This document shows, piece by piece, positions 1 through 5,269 of a stretch of 5,269 bases of DNA; position 1 is the stretch's first letter, and each line of letters opens with the position of its first letter. This DNA is from JBAXHO01 sp037138855 (GTDB lineage Bacteria > Patescibacteriota > Dojkabacteria > B142 > OLB20). The translations under genes and the position numbers were made by a program. The notes beneath the pieces are model-generated. The model searched no databases and was not told the origin of the DNA. It worked only from the letters and a program-made list of their open reading frames with translations. The stretch covers positions 1 to 5,269 of the forward strand of contig JBAXHO010000096.1 of NCBI GenBank assembly GCA_037138855.1. Reading direction: 5' to 3'.

Positions 1-2
1 AC

Positions 3-536
3 CACGCTATTTTTACCAACATCAAACCGGCAGACATTGCTGACATGGCTGCTGTAATAGCCGCCTTTGACGCGGTGAAAGGGGATACACAAGATGCTAT
101 TGATGACAAAAAAGAAGATGGCACTGCAGCTATTTATAAAGGCTATGTGAAAGGCAATGCCGCTTTGAAAAATATTTACGACTTTTTTTATGGTGAGTAT
201 CAAAAGAATGACCCCGTTTTGGTTAAGAAATTAGCCGATTGTATGGCAATAGATCAAACCGGAGTGCATCACACGGGTATCACTGCTTTGATTACTGACC
301 CAAATCCGCTTGTAGGTGCTATCACTAATTTGTTGGAATTTGTTACGATGAAAGTTATTGAATTGAACAAACAAGCCTTGAGCGATATCACCGGAGTGGC
401 TGCACTGATAAAAATTAAACCCGGGACATATCATATCGAGTTCTCAAAAGTTGGTTATGTTACCAAAGTTATGATAGTTAAAATTAAGAGGGGGCAGATT
501 GTTACGTTGGAGGTTACGTTGGCTAGAGTGGCTTAG
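3..536 (+). CDS. Hypothetical protein with C-terminal carboxypeptidase-regulatory-like domain (5' partial)
   Basis: The frame is open from the left edge (first full codon at 3) to the TAG/stop region ending at 536, giving 178 visible residues. The ATG at 45 is probably internal, because the residues before it (HAIFTNIKPADIAD) continue the same Ala/Asp-rich helical style as those after it. The first two thirds look helical and soluble (AAVIAAFDAVKG; later NAALKNIYDFFYGEY). The last 50 or so residues carry the pattern of a small beta-sandwich regulatory domain: SDITGVAAL, then KPGTYHIEFSKVGY, then alternating hydrophobic strands ending in VTLEVTLARVA. In Bacteroidota such PEGA/CarboxypepD_reg-like modules are common accessory domains, often in exported or surface proteins; the Gly-x-Tyr and Lys-x-Gly-Tyr positions are what I recognise. 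Any signal peptide lies outside the window. No enzyme motif is visible. Sampled lines are noticeably richer in G+C than the genes to the right. Function unknown. Confidence 0.8.
   Translation, partial: HAIFTNIKPADIADMAAVIAAFDAVKGDTQDAIDDKKEDGTAAIYKGYVKGNAALKNIYDFFYGEYQKNDPVLVKKLADCMAIDQTGVHHTGITALITDPNPLVGAITNLLEFVTMKVIELNKQALSDITGVAALIKIKPGTYHIEFSKVGYVTKVMIVKIKRGQIVTLEVTLARVA
501..524 (+). repeat. 12-bp tandem duplication inside the 3' end of the first gene
   Basis: GTTACGTTGG occurs at 501-510 and again at 513-522. The period is 12 bp, so the frame is kept, and it produces the VTLE-VTLA doublet at the C-terminus. This is seen directly. It probably reflects simple slippage or beta-strand repetition and has no obvious regulatory role. 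Confidence 0.6.
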
Positions 537-567
537 GGGTTTAGGCTTTAGACTTTTAGACTATTAG
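533..567 (+). repeat. Five TTAG units spaced 7-8 bp apart just after the stop codon
   Basis: TTAG occurs at 533, 541, 548, 556 and 564, giving spacings of 8, 7, 8 and 8 bp, and ends in a run of seven T residues (569-575). The first copy overlaps the stop of the upstream gene. The composition is T/G-rich with no matching complementary arm, so it is not a hairpin terminator. It may be a degenerate short tandem repeat, or it may help end transcription of the upstream gene through its T-run. Confidence 0.5.
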
Positions 568-607
568 GTTTTTTTGGAATGAGAAGATAAAAATGAAAAA
601 TGAAAAA

Positions 608-640
608 TTTGTGGCAGTTGTAATAATAATTGTATATTTG
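608..640 (+). promoter_or_regulatory. Bacteroidota-type promoter (TTTG, 21-nt spacer, TATATTTG)
   Basis: TATATTTG at 633-640 is an exact match to the -7 consensus TAnnTTTG of the main sigma factor in Bacteroidota. A TTTG at 608-611, 21 nt upstream, matches the -33 element and its usual spacing. Transcription would start around 644-648 and read into the polypurine tract and the structured RNA. No comparably good promoter was seen elsewhere in the window. Confidence 0.65.
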
Positions 641-650
641 TACACGAATT

Positions 651-696
651 AAAAAAGGAAAAATAAAGAAAAGAAAAGAAAAAGAAAAATAAAAAA
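651..696 (+). repeat. Polypurine (A/G) tract with AAAGAAAAG-like units
   Basis: Forty-four of the 46 bases are A or G; the only exceptions are single T residues, and there is no C. It contains AAAGAAAAG-like units. It sits between the predicted transcription start and the structured RNA, so it would form an unstructured purine leader or be trimmed off. The opposite strand is polypyrimidine, which makes the Phe/Ser-rich minus-strand reading frame here an artefact. Confidence 0.6.
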
Positions 697-827
697 TAGC
701 GTTTAGCAGAATTCTGTTTCAGAAACCGACCAAAATTTATGAAACTACAGGATAGTAAGCAAGACGCCACGTGAAAGCGTGGTCGTTGCATTACACTTGT
801 AGTTGGGTTCTTGGTCGGGCCTCTGAA

Positions 828-861
828 ACAGCGTAGGCAATTTGGCCACGCTGTTTTTTTT
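828..861 (+). terminator. Rho-independent terminator of the structured RNA
   Basis: ACAGCGT at 828-834 pairs with ACGCTGT at 848-854. After a bulged A835 the stem continues as GGC 836-838 with GCC 845-847, around the loop 839-844. The ten-pair stem is followed by an uninterrupted T-run at 854-861. Bases 828-831 are also used by the outermost rod helix (714-722/823-831), so the complete rod and the complete terminator cannot both form. It lies 62 bp before the start of the next gene. Confidence 0.85.
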
Positions 862-923
862 GTACAAAATAATAAATGTTGAGTTGAGAAACCATTTTTT
901 TAAAAAACTTAAAACTAAATATT

Positions 924-1760
924 ATGAAAAAGAAAAACTGTAACCGGATTTACCTATTATTTTTAATGGGTATTTTAATGATTTTTGCAGATAGTTGCAA
1001 AAAAGATAGTAATAAGTCAACAGGACCTGTGCCTATTATAACAACATCAGCAGTAGGTTGCAACGCTGGTACAAAAGCAACATGCGGAGGTATTATTACC
1101 AATGACCAAGGATCGACAGTTAGTGCAAGAGGCGTATGTTGGAGTACAGGACAGACACCAACTATTTCTGATTCAAAAACTATAGATGGTACTGGAGCTG
1201 GAACTTTCACAAGTAATGTAGCAGGCTTAAGTCCATATTCTACATATTATATTCGGGCCTACGCAACAAATGGCAATGGTACAGGATATGGTAGTGCTCT
1301 TTCATTTACAACAACACATCCTGTAGCAGGAGAATATTATGGAGGTGGATTAGTTGTTTATGATTATGATGTATATTTATTAATTGCTGCTACCTCTGAA
1401 CAAAGTTCAAATGCAACTTGGGGCTGCTACGGAACTACAATTGGCGGCACCAATAATTATTTGGGAGCAGGCAATGTTAATACTACATATATTTTGAATG
1501 GATGCGCCACAAGCGGAACCGCAGCTGACATCTGTTCAAATTTGGTATTTGGTGGATATAGTGATTGGTATTTACCATGCAAAACTGAACTTGAATGTGT
1601 TTATAATTATCGTGATGTTCTTGGATGCAATAATAATTCTTATTGGAGTTCTAACGAAGTTGATGCGAATCAAGCAAATGCATACAGTTTTCTTTATAAT
1701 AGTTGGTTTCAAGCTGATAAGAATGCGCAGTGTGCTGTGCGCGCAGTACGTCTTGAATAA
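924..1760 (+). CDS. Surface lipoprotein with Fn3-like and DUF1566/FISUMP-type C-terminal domains
   Basis: This is a 278-residue protein. The N-terminus is a lipoprotein signal peptide: basic MKKKN, a hydrophobic stretch at about 10-22, and the lipobox-like FADSC with Cys25 as the lipidated residue, followed by KKDSN. Residues about 36-131 form an Fn3-like beta domain of the type common in Bacteroidota (ARGVCWST at 68-75, DGTGAGTFTS, GLSPYSTYYIRAYATN). Residues about 135-278 match the DUF1566/Lcl C-terminal and FISUMP type of C-type-lectin-like fold: GEYYGGGLVVY, LLIAATSEQSS, WGCYGTTI, GGYSDWYLP at 210-218, YWSSNE at 240-245 and terminal AVRAVRLE. It is probably a surface binding or adhesion protein; the ligand is unknown. 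The domain has extra cysteines (219, 225, 235, 270) beyond those I expect, which suggests added disulfides. The ATG at 924 is chosen because it gives a complete signal peptide; the leader is A-rich with no strong Shine-Dalgarno. The structured RNA and its terminator lie directly upstream. Confidence 0.88.
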   Translation: MKKKNCNRIYLLFLMGILMIFADSCKKDSNKSTGPVPIITTSAVGCNAGTKATCGGIITNDQGSTVSARGVCWSTGQTPTISDSKTIDGTGAGTFTSNVAGLSPYSTYYIRAYATNGNGTGYGSALSFTTTHPVAGEYYGGGLVVYDYDVYLLIAATSEQSSNATWGCYGTTIGGTNNYLGAGNVNTTYILNGCATSGTAADICSNLVFGGYSDWYLPCKTELECVYNYRDVLGCNNNSYWSSNEVDANQANAYSFLYNSWFQADKNAQCAVRAVRLE

Positions 1761-1896
1761 ATGTTTTGCCTAAGTAGGATTATTTTAATGAAAGAAGAAA
1801 ATTAGGCTTATTTTGTGAAGCGTAGTTACCCTTTTTTAATATAACAGATGAAATTTAAATGTATTATATAATTTGAACCATTTAGAACAAGATATT

Positions 1897-2211
1897 ATGA
1901 AAAAGAAATACATAGGATTATTATTATTTTTAGCGATTGGACTCTCGTCTTGCGATACTAGCAGATATATTGTGAACACATTTTCCCCTGATTATGGATA
2001 TGCATCTGCATGTCCGGACCCAATTTATATAGCCACTGTTTCAAAAACTGCAGGTACTCATGATCAAAAATCATTAACTTTGGCAACGTTATTAAATGAC
2101 GCAAAAGTTAAATATGGTAATGATGTTACTATTCAAAATGTGCGTTGGGATTTATTAACCGATAAAGTTACAAAGGTTTCTGTTGTATATGATGTTATAA
2201 AATGCAAATAG
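1897..2211 (+). CDS. Small lipoprotein of unknown function
   Basis: This is a 104-residue protein starting at the ATG at 1897. An upstream TTG at 1873 is in frame, but it would put eight polar residues before MKKKYIG and spoil the signal peptide. Residues 1-19 are a clear lipoprotein signal (LLLFLAIGLSSC), with Cys19 lipidated. The mature part has SLTLATLLNDAKVKYG followed by DVTIQNVRWD and KVSVVYDVIKC. This helix-then-strand arrangement recalls small envelope lipoproteins of the YbjQ/DUF4156/RcsF kind, in which a helix precedes an x-V-x-N-V-R strand; that is a resemblance only, not an assignment. Cysteines at about 34 and 103 could form a disulfide. The next gene starts 54 bp after the stop, and there is no terminator between them, so co-transcription is likely. 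The region before it (1761-1896) has only imperfect promoter-like motifs. Start context shares ATATTATGAAAAAGAAA with the upstream lipoprotein gene. Confidence 0.8.
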   Translation: MKKKYIGLLLFLAIGLSSCDTSRYIVNTFSPDYGYASACPDPIYIATVSKTAGTHDQKSLTLATLLNDAKVKYGNDVTIQNVRWDLLTDKVTKVSVVYDVIKCK

Positions 2212-2265
2212 GTTTGTTATTTGGCAAGTAAATATTGGTTACTTCTAAACTTCGATAAAAAGATT

Positions 2266-3825
2266 ATGAAAAGAACTTTTGTCTTATTTATATTTATCTT
2301 AGAATTTGGCGTTGCATTTTCTCAGGATAGAATTATAAAATCAGATGGAACAGAGATAATTTCGAAGGTTATTGAAATCACTACAGAATTTATAAAATAT
2401 AAGAATTATAATCAACCTGATGGACCTATTAGAAATGCAGCAATACGTGATGTTATCAAGATAATATATCAGGATGGAACGGTGGAAGAATATAACAAAG
2501 AAATTAAATCAAATTATTCAACAGAATCAAATCAAAATAAGAAAACTACCGAAACAAATAGTAAGGACTCCATAACGAATTCCAAGATTATTCAGATGGT
2601 GACGTCTGGCACACCAACTTCTTTAATACTGTATAATATTCAAAAAAGTATAAATCATTTTAATTTAAGCTCAGAAAGATTAATTGATATGTGCGATTTT
2701 GGTGTACCATCAGAAGTTATTTTAGCAATGAAAAACTCGAAAAATAATATCCCAAACACCGATACTTGGAATAAATTGGTTACAGATAATACAATTACAA
2801 ATTCTAAAATCGTTAAGTGGTCAAATATTAAAATACCTTCAAATTTTATTATTGAAAAAATTAATAATAGTATTTGGTCAATAAATACAACTGCTGATAG
2901 TGTGATGTATTTAGTGTCATTGAATACATCTGTAGATAGTCTATTGTTTTTAGCAGAAAATAAAGTTGCCACAGAAGTTATTAATAAAATCATTGAAATT
3001 GATAGCAAAAAACAAGTAAGTGTTATGGCAGAGCCGATTGTGCCTGACGTTTTAACAAATAAGAAAATCATTAAATTATCATCGCTAGGATGTAACCCTG
3101 CTTACATCAAAAATAAAATACAAACAAGTAGTAATATGTTCGAAATAAATGTGGCTTCAATTAACGAACTTATGAAGGAAGGTGTAGCACCGGAAGTAAT
3201 AGACAAAATGATGAGTGTTACAGGTGTTTCACTAGCAGTAGAAAACAAAGATAAGCCCGGCGTTGTTGAAAATAATAATAAACCTGTCACAGTGGTTAAT
3301 TCTTCAAGTCTTGTTGAAAATAAATCATCTCTAAAAACAGAGCCAATTATAAAACAAAATAATGAATCGAAGGCAACAACTGTTATAGAAAAATCTGATG
3401 CTTCTGTAAATATTGATAAACTTACTAACGACGATATTATCAAATTAACGCAAAGTAGAAATCAAGCTTGGTTTATTATAAAAAAAATACAGAATTCCGA
3501 TTGTGCATTCGATTTGAGTAGTGAAGATATAACCATGCTTGTAAATAGTAATGTTTCAACAACGGTTATTGAAGAAATGAAGCTTAAAGGCAACACAGGT
3601 TCGAAAAATACTTCATATAGTTCAAAATTAGCTAAAGAAAGGCTAAACAATGAAAAGATTATAAACCTGACAAAATTTGGAATTGAAGCTTCAATTATTA
3701 TTTCAAAAATTCAGCAAAGCGAAAATGAATTTGATATTAGCCCTAGTGCTATAATAAATCTAAAGCAAAAGAATGTTTCTGATGAAGTAATAAAAGAAAT
3801 GATGAGGGTTACGATTAGAAAGTAA
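2266..3825 (+). CDS. Exported protein with five divergent ~55-residue helical repeats
   Basis: This is a 519-residue protein from the ATG at 2266. The in-frame TTG at 2221 is rejected because it would put 15 polar or mixed residues before a clean signal peptide (MKRTFVLFIFILEFGVAFS, likely cut before Gln20). Residues about 20-77 form a small beta domain seen in many Bacteroidota exported proteins: DRIIKSDGTEI, a KV-EI strand, IKYKNY, PDGPI, then IKIIYQDGTVEEY. Five repeats follow at about 103-156, 177-243, 263-317, 386-440 and 459-514. Their shared pattern is [L/I]-x-N-x-x-I-[I/V]-x-x, a II-x-KIQ-x-S helix, F-[D/N/E]-[L/I], and a closing V-x-x-x-VI-x-x-M helix. Each repeat looks like two similar helical halves. 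Linkers are polar (Lys, Asn, Ser), the longest being 318-385. Repeat 2 carries an extra 13-residue duplication. There is no catalytic motif; a periplasmic scaffold or binding role is an inference. It follows the small lipoprotein by 54 bp. Confidence 0.85.
   Translation: MKRTFVLFIFILEFGVAFSQDRIIKSDGTEIISKVIEITTEFIKYKNYNQPDGPIRNAAIRDVIKIIYQDGTVEEYNKEIKSNYSTESNQNKKTTETNSKDSITNSKIIQMVTSGTPTSLILYNIQKSINHFNLSSERLIDMCDFGVPSEVILAMKNSKNNIPNTDTWNKLVTDNTITNSKIVKWSNIKIPSNFIIEKINNSIWSINTTADSVMYLVSLNTSVDSLLFLAENKVATEVINKIIEIDSKKQVSVMAEPIVPDVLTNKKIIKLSSLGCNPAYIKNKIQTSSNMFEINVASINELMKEGVAPEVIDKMMSVTGVSLAVENKDKPGVVENNNKPVTVVNSSSLVENKSSLKTEPIIKQNNESKATTVIEKSDASVNIDKLTNDDIIKLTQSRNQAWFIIKKIQNSDCAFDLSSEDITMLVNSNVSTTVIEEMKLKGNTGSKNTSYSSKLAKERLNNEKIINLTKFGIEASIIISKIQQSENEFDISPSAIINLKQKNVSDEVIKEMMRVTIRK
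2884..2961 (+). repeat. 39-bp in-frame tandem duplication within repeat 2
   Basis: Positions 2884-2922 and 2923-2961 align without gaps: both start AATACA, and they share GATAGT and a later TTA in register. They encode NTTADSVMYLVSL (residues 207-219) and NTSVDSLLFLAEN (220-232). Conserved positions are Asn-Thr at 1-2, Asp-Ser at 5-6 and Leu at 10. The period is 13 codons, so frame is maintained. It makes repeat 2 about 12 residues longer than its siblings and appears to duplicate the start of the second helical half. Confidence 0.7.
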
Positions 3826-3907
3826 ATAAACAGTAAATAAATAAAAAAGTGGAGTTCAGAGACCACATAAATAAACGAGTTAAAACTAATATATAAACAA
3901 TTAAAAA

Positions 3908-4495
3908 ATGAATGATCTGACAATTTCGAATTTAAATGACGATGAAAACTTAACTCCTGTGTCAACAAAGGAAGAGTTTTTACAATATGTTGCCATTAAC
4001 AGCGGACAAGAAAGAAACAAGTTGCAAAACTTGATTGATAAAGATGATTGGACAATTATGCAGCGCATTTTTGGCCCAAGAGATTTAATTAAAATTGCAA
4101 AAGACCAACGTATTACACAAGTTAAAAGTGGCTTTGATTTAATAAACACTTGCGACCAAATCGTTCATGAGGTAGTTGTAGGTGCTATAAGAAATAGAGC
4201 AGAAGCCGTTTTAACAAGTGATTGGATAAAGCTTGGAAGTGAAATTAAAGCTGATGTGGTTAATACTCTTGAGAGTTTACTAAAAAACTTAAGTGTATCT
4301 AGAGAACGATTTTCTGATTTCATAATCGAAGAAGGAAAAAAAGCTGAAAAATATAAAGATGATATTGAGACTTATGCTGAATTTAAAAAAAGCGTAGCTG
4401 ATGATCGCCAAGTTTATTTCACTAATAGGTCGAATCAAATTAATAGCTTTCAAGCAAAAATTCAAGCTATTGAAGACAAATTTAAAAAGCTTTGA
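3908..4495 (+). CDS. Cytosolic helical protein of unknown family, upstream partner of DUF4407 gene
   Basis: This is a 195-residue protein that I do not recognise. There is no signal peptide and no membrane segment, so it should be cytosolic. The N-terminus is acidic (MNDLTISNLNDDENL), followed by mainly amphipathic helices: EEFLQYVAINSGQERNKLQ, WTIMQRIFGPRDLIKIAK at about 48-65 (the only Gly-Pro break), and IVHEVVVGAIRNRAEAVL. The last third (about 120-195) is rich in Lys, Glu and Ile/Leu and looks like coiled coil, ending IQAIEDKFKKL. The ATG at 3908 follows an A-rich leader; the 82 bp after the previous stop has no terminator and no good TAnnTTTG promoter, so read-through from upstream is possible. 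Its TGA (4493-4495) overlaps the TTG start of the next gene, which argues for translational coupling and a joint function, perhaps as the soluble partner of the membrane protein. That function is inferred from position only. Confidence 0.85.
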   Translation: MNDLTISNLNDDENLTPVSTKEEFLQYVAINSGQERNKLQNLIDKDDWTIMQRIFGPRDLIKIAKDQRITQVKSGFDLINTCDQIVHEVVVGAIRNRAEAVLTSDWIKLGSEIKADVVNTLESLLKNLSVSRERFSDFIIEEGKKAEKYKDDIETYAEFKKSVADDRQVYFTNRSNQINSFQAKIQAIEDKFKKL

Positions 4496-5269
4496 AAAAA
4501 ATAATTTCTAATACAAAGTATTTTTTCTATCGTTTATTAGTTTGGTGTGCTGGTGCTAATCCTGATATTCTTGAAAACAAAGCAAAATTTTCAGACCGCT
4601 TTGAATGTGGAAGATCAGAACAAATTAAACATGCTTGGACAGGTGCATTAGTTTTAATACCTGCCACATTAGCTTTTTGTGGTATGCTTTATGCTGCAGC
4701 AACTTTAAATATTTCTCAAGTTGCAGTAATACTAATTGCCTTAATTTGGGCAAATGTAGTTTTCATTTTAGAAAGATACATTGTTTCTTCATTTAGAAAA
4801 TCTGATTCTGTTAAAAGAGATTTGCTTTCAGTAACATTTATTGTTAGATTTATTTTTTCAATTGGAGTTGGGTGCACAATTGCAGACCCTCTTATTCATG
4901 GCATATTTCAAGAATCAATTGAAAAAAAGCTTTCAGAAATGAATGTGACTGAAATTGATAATATTGGTAGTGAAACAAGGGCGCTAATTGCAATACAGGA
5001 TACAAATATTGTTGCATTAAATAAGAGAAAGGATTTTATAAGTAAGGTACTTATCGCAAAAGATGATTCAATTGCAACATTCGACAATAAATTAACAAAT
5101 GAAATAGATGGGCGTGTTGGGTCTGGTAAGGTCGGTGATGGACCTTCAGCAGGTGAAAAAAGAAAGATACGAGATAGAATGATTTCGGAAAGAAACTCAA
5201 TTTATAAAAATGATAGTATTTCAAAAGCTGCCATTGATATTTCAATTGCAAAAATTGAAAAAATCAAAG
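4492..5269 (+). CDS. DUF4407 family membrane protein (3' partial)
   Basis: The frame is open from a stop at 4471-4473 to the right edge, giving 259 residues from the TTG at 4492. TTG is chosen because the conserved motif FFYRLLVWCAGANPDIL (residues 11-27) lies before the first in-frame ATG (residue 65), so an ATG start would remove it. Family features: the WCAGA-x-P motif; membrane helices at about 49-70, 75-93 and 111-130; the FILERYIVSSFRK loop after helix 2 (residues 91-103), where I recall Asp rather than Glu94; then a long charged helical region (about 140-203) with the Gly-rich GRVGSGKVGDGP at 207-218. DUF4407 proteins usually have a further membrane helix after this coiled region, which would lie past the window. 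They are inner-membrane proteins of unknown function. The start overlaps the preceding stop by 4 nt (TTGA). The gene would be missed by an ATG-only caller. Confidence 0.85.
   Translation, partial: MKKIISNTKYFFYRLLVWCAGANPDILENKAKFSDRFECGRSEQIKHAWTGALVLIPATLAFCGMLYAAATLNISQVAVILIALIWANVVFILERYIVSSFRKSDSVKRDLLSVTFIVRFIFSIGVGCTIADPLIHGIFQESIEKKLSEMNVTEIDNIGSETRALIAIQDTNIVALNKRKDFISKVLIAKDDSIATFDNKLTNEIDGRVGSGKVGDGPSAGEKRKIRDRMISERNSIYKNDSISKAAIDISIAKIEKIK

Larger units (their letters stand above)
646..861 (+). ncRNA. Candidate structured small RNA (rod-shaped, possibly 6S-like)
   Basis: A rod fold can be drawn by hand. Helix A is 714-722 with 823-831 (CTGTTTCAG/CTGAAACAG, 9 perfect pairs). Helix B is 726-733 with 811-818 (CCGACCAA/TTGGTCGG, 8 perfect pairs). 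Helix C is 743-749 with 798-804 (AACTACA/TGTAGTT, 7 pairs). The tip is a hairpin of CCACG 767-771 with CGTGG 778-782, extended past a bulged T783 by 765-766 with 784-785. The helices are separated by internal loops (723-725/819-822; 734-742/805-810; 750-762/788-797). A promoter lies just upstream and an intrinsic terminator closes the unit, so an independent RNA of about 215 nt is plausible; the exact 5' end is inferred. No convincing reading frame covers it. A rod with internal bubbles is the general shape of 6S RNA, and Bacteroidota have their own 6S family (6S-Flavo), but I cannot match the consensus from memory. A 5'-leader attenuator of the following gene is the main alternative. Confidence 0.6.

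Noticed and set aside
593..652. Reading frame of 19 codons (MKNEKFVAVVIIIVYLYTN) with a hydrophobic centre
   Set aside because: It covers the TTTG and TATATTTG promoter elements, its hydrophobic residues follow from T-rich DNA, and there is no independent support for translation.
707..716. Perfect 10-bp palindrome CAGAATTCTG
   Set aside because: A palindrome of this length is expected by chance at this scale, and part of it is already used in the longer rod helix.
564..791. Minus-strand reading frame rich in Phe and Ser
   Set aside because: It is the complement of the polypurine tract and of one arm of the RNA fold; low complexity and no recognisable protein features.
1498..1773. Second + strand reading frame inside the lipoprotein gene
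   Set aside because: It is out of frame with a well-supported DUF1566-type domain and shows no domain of its own.
1768..1815. GCCTAA/TTAGGC inverted repeat followed by a T-rich stretch as a terminator of the lipoprotein gene
   Set aside because: Only six pairs with a 28-nt loop and a broken T-run; too weak to call.
1862..1875. TATATAATTTG as a promoter for the small lipoprotein gene
   Set aside because: The TA-to-TTTG spacing is one base too long and no TTTG or TTG lies at the -33 position.
3849..3866. GTGG/CCAC hairpin between the repeat protein and the helical protein gene
   Set aside because: Four pairs, a 10-nt loop and no T-run; neither a terminator nor a clear operator.
3821..3875. 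Repeated AGTAAATAAA and ATAAATAAA units as a functional repeat
   Set aside because: Low-complexity A/T spacer; the copies are short and irregularly spaced.
5051..5251. Minus-strand reading frame of 66 codons near the right edge
   Set aside because: It lies wholly inside the DUF4407 coding region on the other strand and has no protein-like features.

Overview
The window looks like a piece of a Bacteroidota chromosome, possibly an uncultured Chitinophagales- or Flavobacteria-like lineage. It is AT-rich. There is a TTTG-N21-TATATTTG promoter of the Bacteroidota type, starts have A-rich leaders rather than strong Shine-Dalgarno sites, and two lipoproteins have short MKKK signal peptides (one continuing Cys-Lys-Lys-Asp). 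The domain types (Fn3-like plus DUF1566/FISUMP-like lectin fold, carboxypeptidase-regulatory-like beta domain, DUF4407) are also typical of that phylum. All genes I can support lie on the + strand.

Layout. (1) Positions 3-536 hold the 3' part of a gene whose start lies upstream; it ends in a PEGA/carboxypeptidase-regulatory-like domain. (2) Positions 537-923 hold no protein gene. They contain a small TTAG repeat, a Bacteroidota promoter, a polypurine tract, a long rod-shaped RNA fold and a strong intrinsic terminator. I read this as an independent small RNA gene of about 215 nt; a 6S-like RNA is one possible identity. Its last rod helix shares bases with the terminator, so it could alternatively be an attenuator for the next gene. 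(3) 924-1760 encodes a surface lipoprotein with an Fn3-like domain and a C-terminal DUF1566/FISUMP-type domain. (4) 1897-2211 encodes a small lipoprotein and 2266-3825 an exported protein with five divergent copies of a helical repeat of about 55 residues; they are close enough to be co-transcribed. (5) 3908-4495 encodes a cytosolic helical protein of unknown family, whose stop overlaps by 4 nt the TTG start of a DUF4407 membrane protein that runs off the right edge.

How the genes work together: products 3 and 4 are cell-envelope proteins facing the periplasm or surface. The last two genes are probably translationally coupled and act together at the inner membrane, but nothing in the sequence gives their biochemical role. 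There are no transposases, CRISPR arrays, tRNAs or rRNAs. I see no system I can call new with confidence. The best candidates for a second look are the structured RNA at 646-861 and the coupled helical-protein/DUF4407 pair at 3908-5269.
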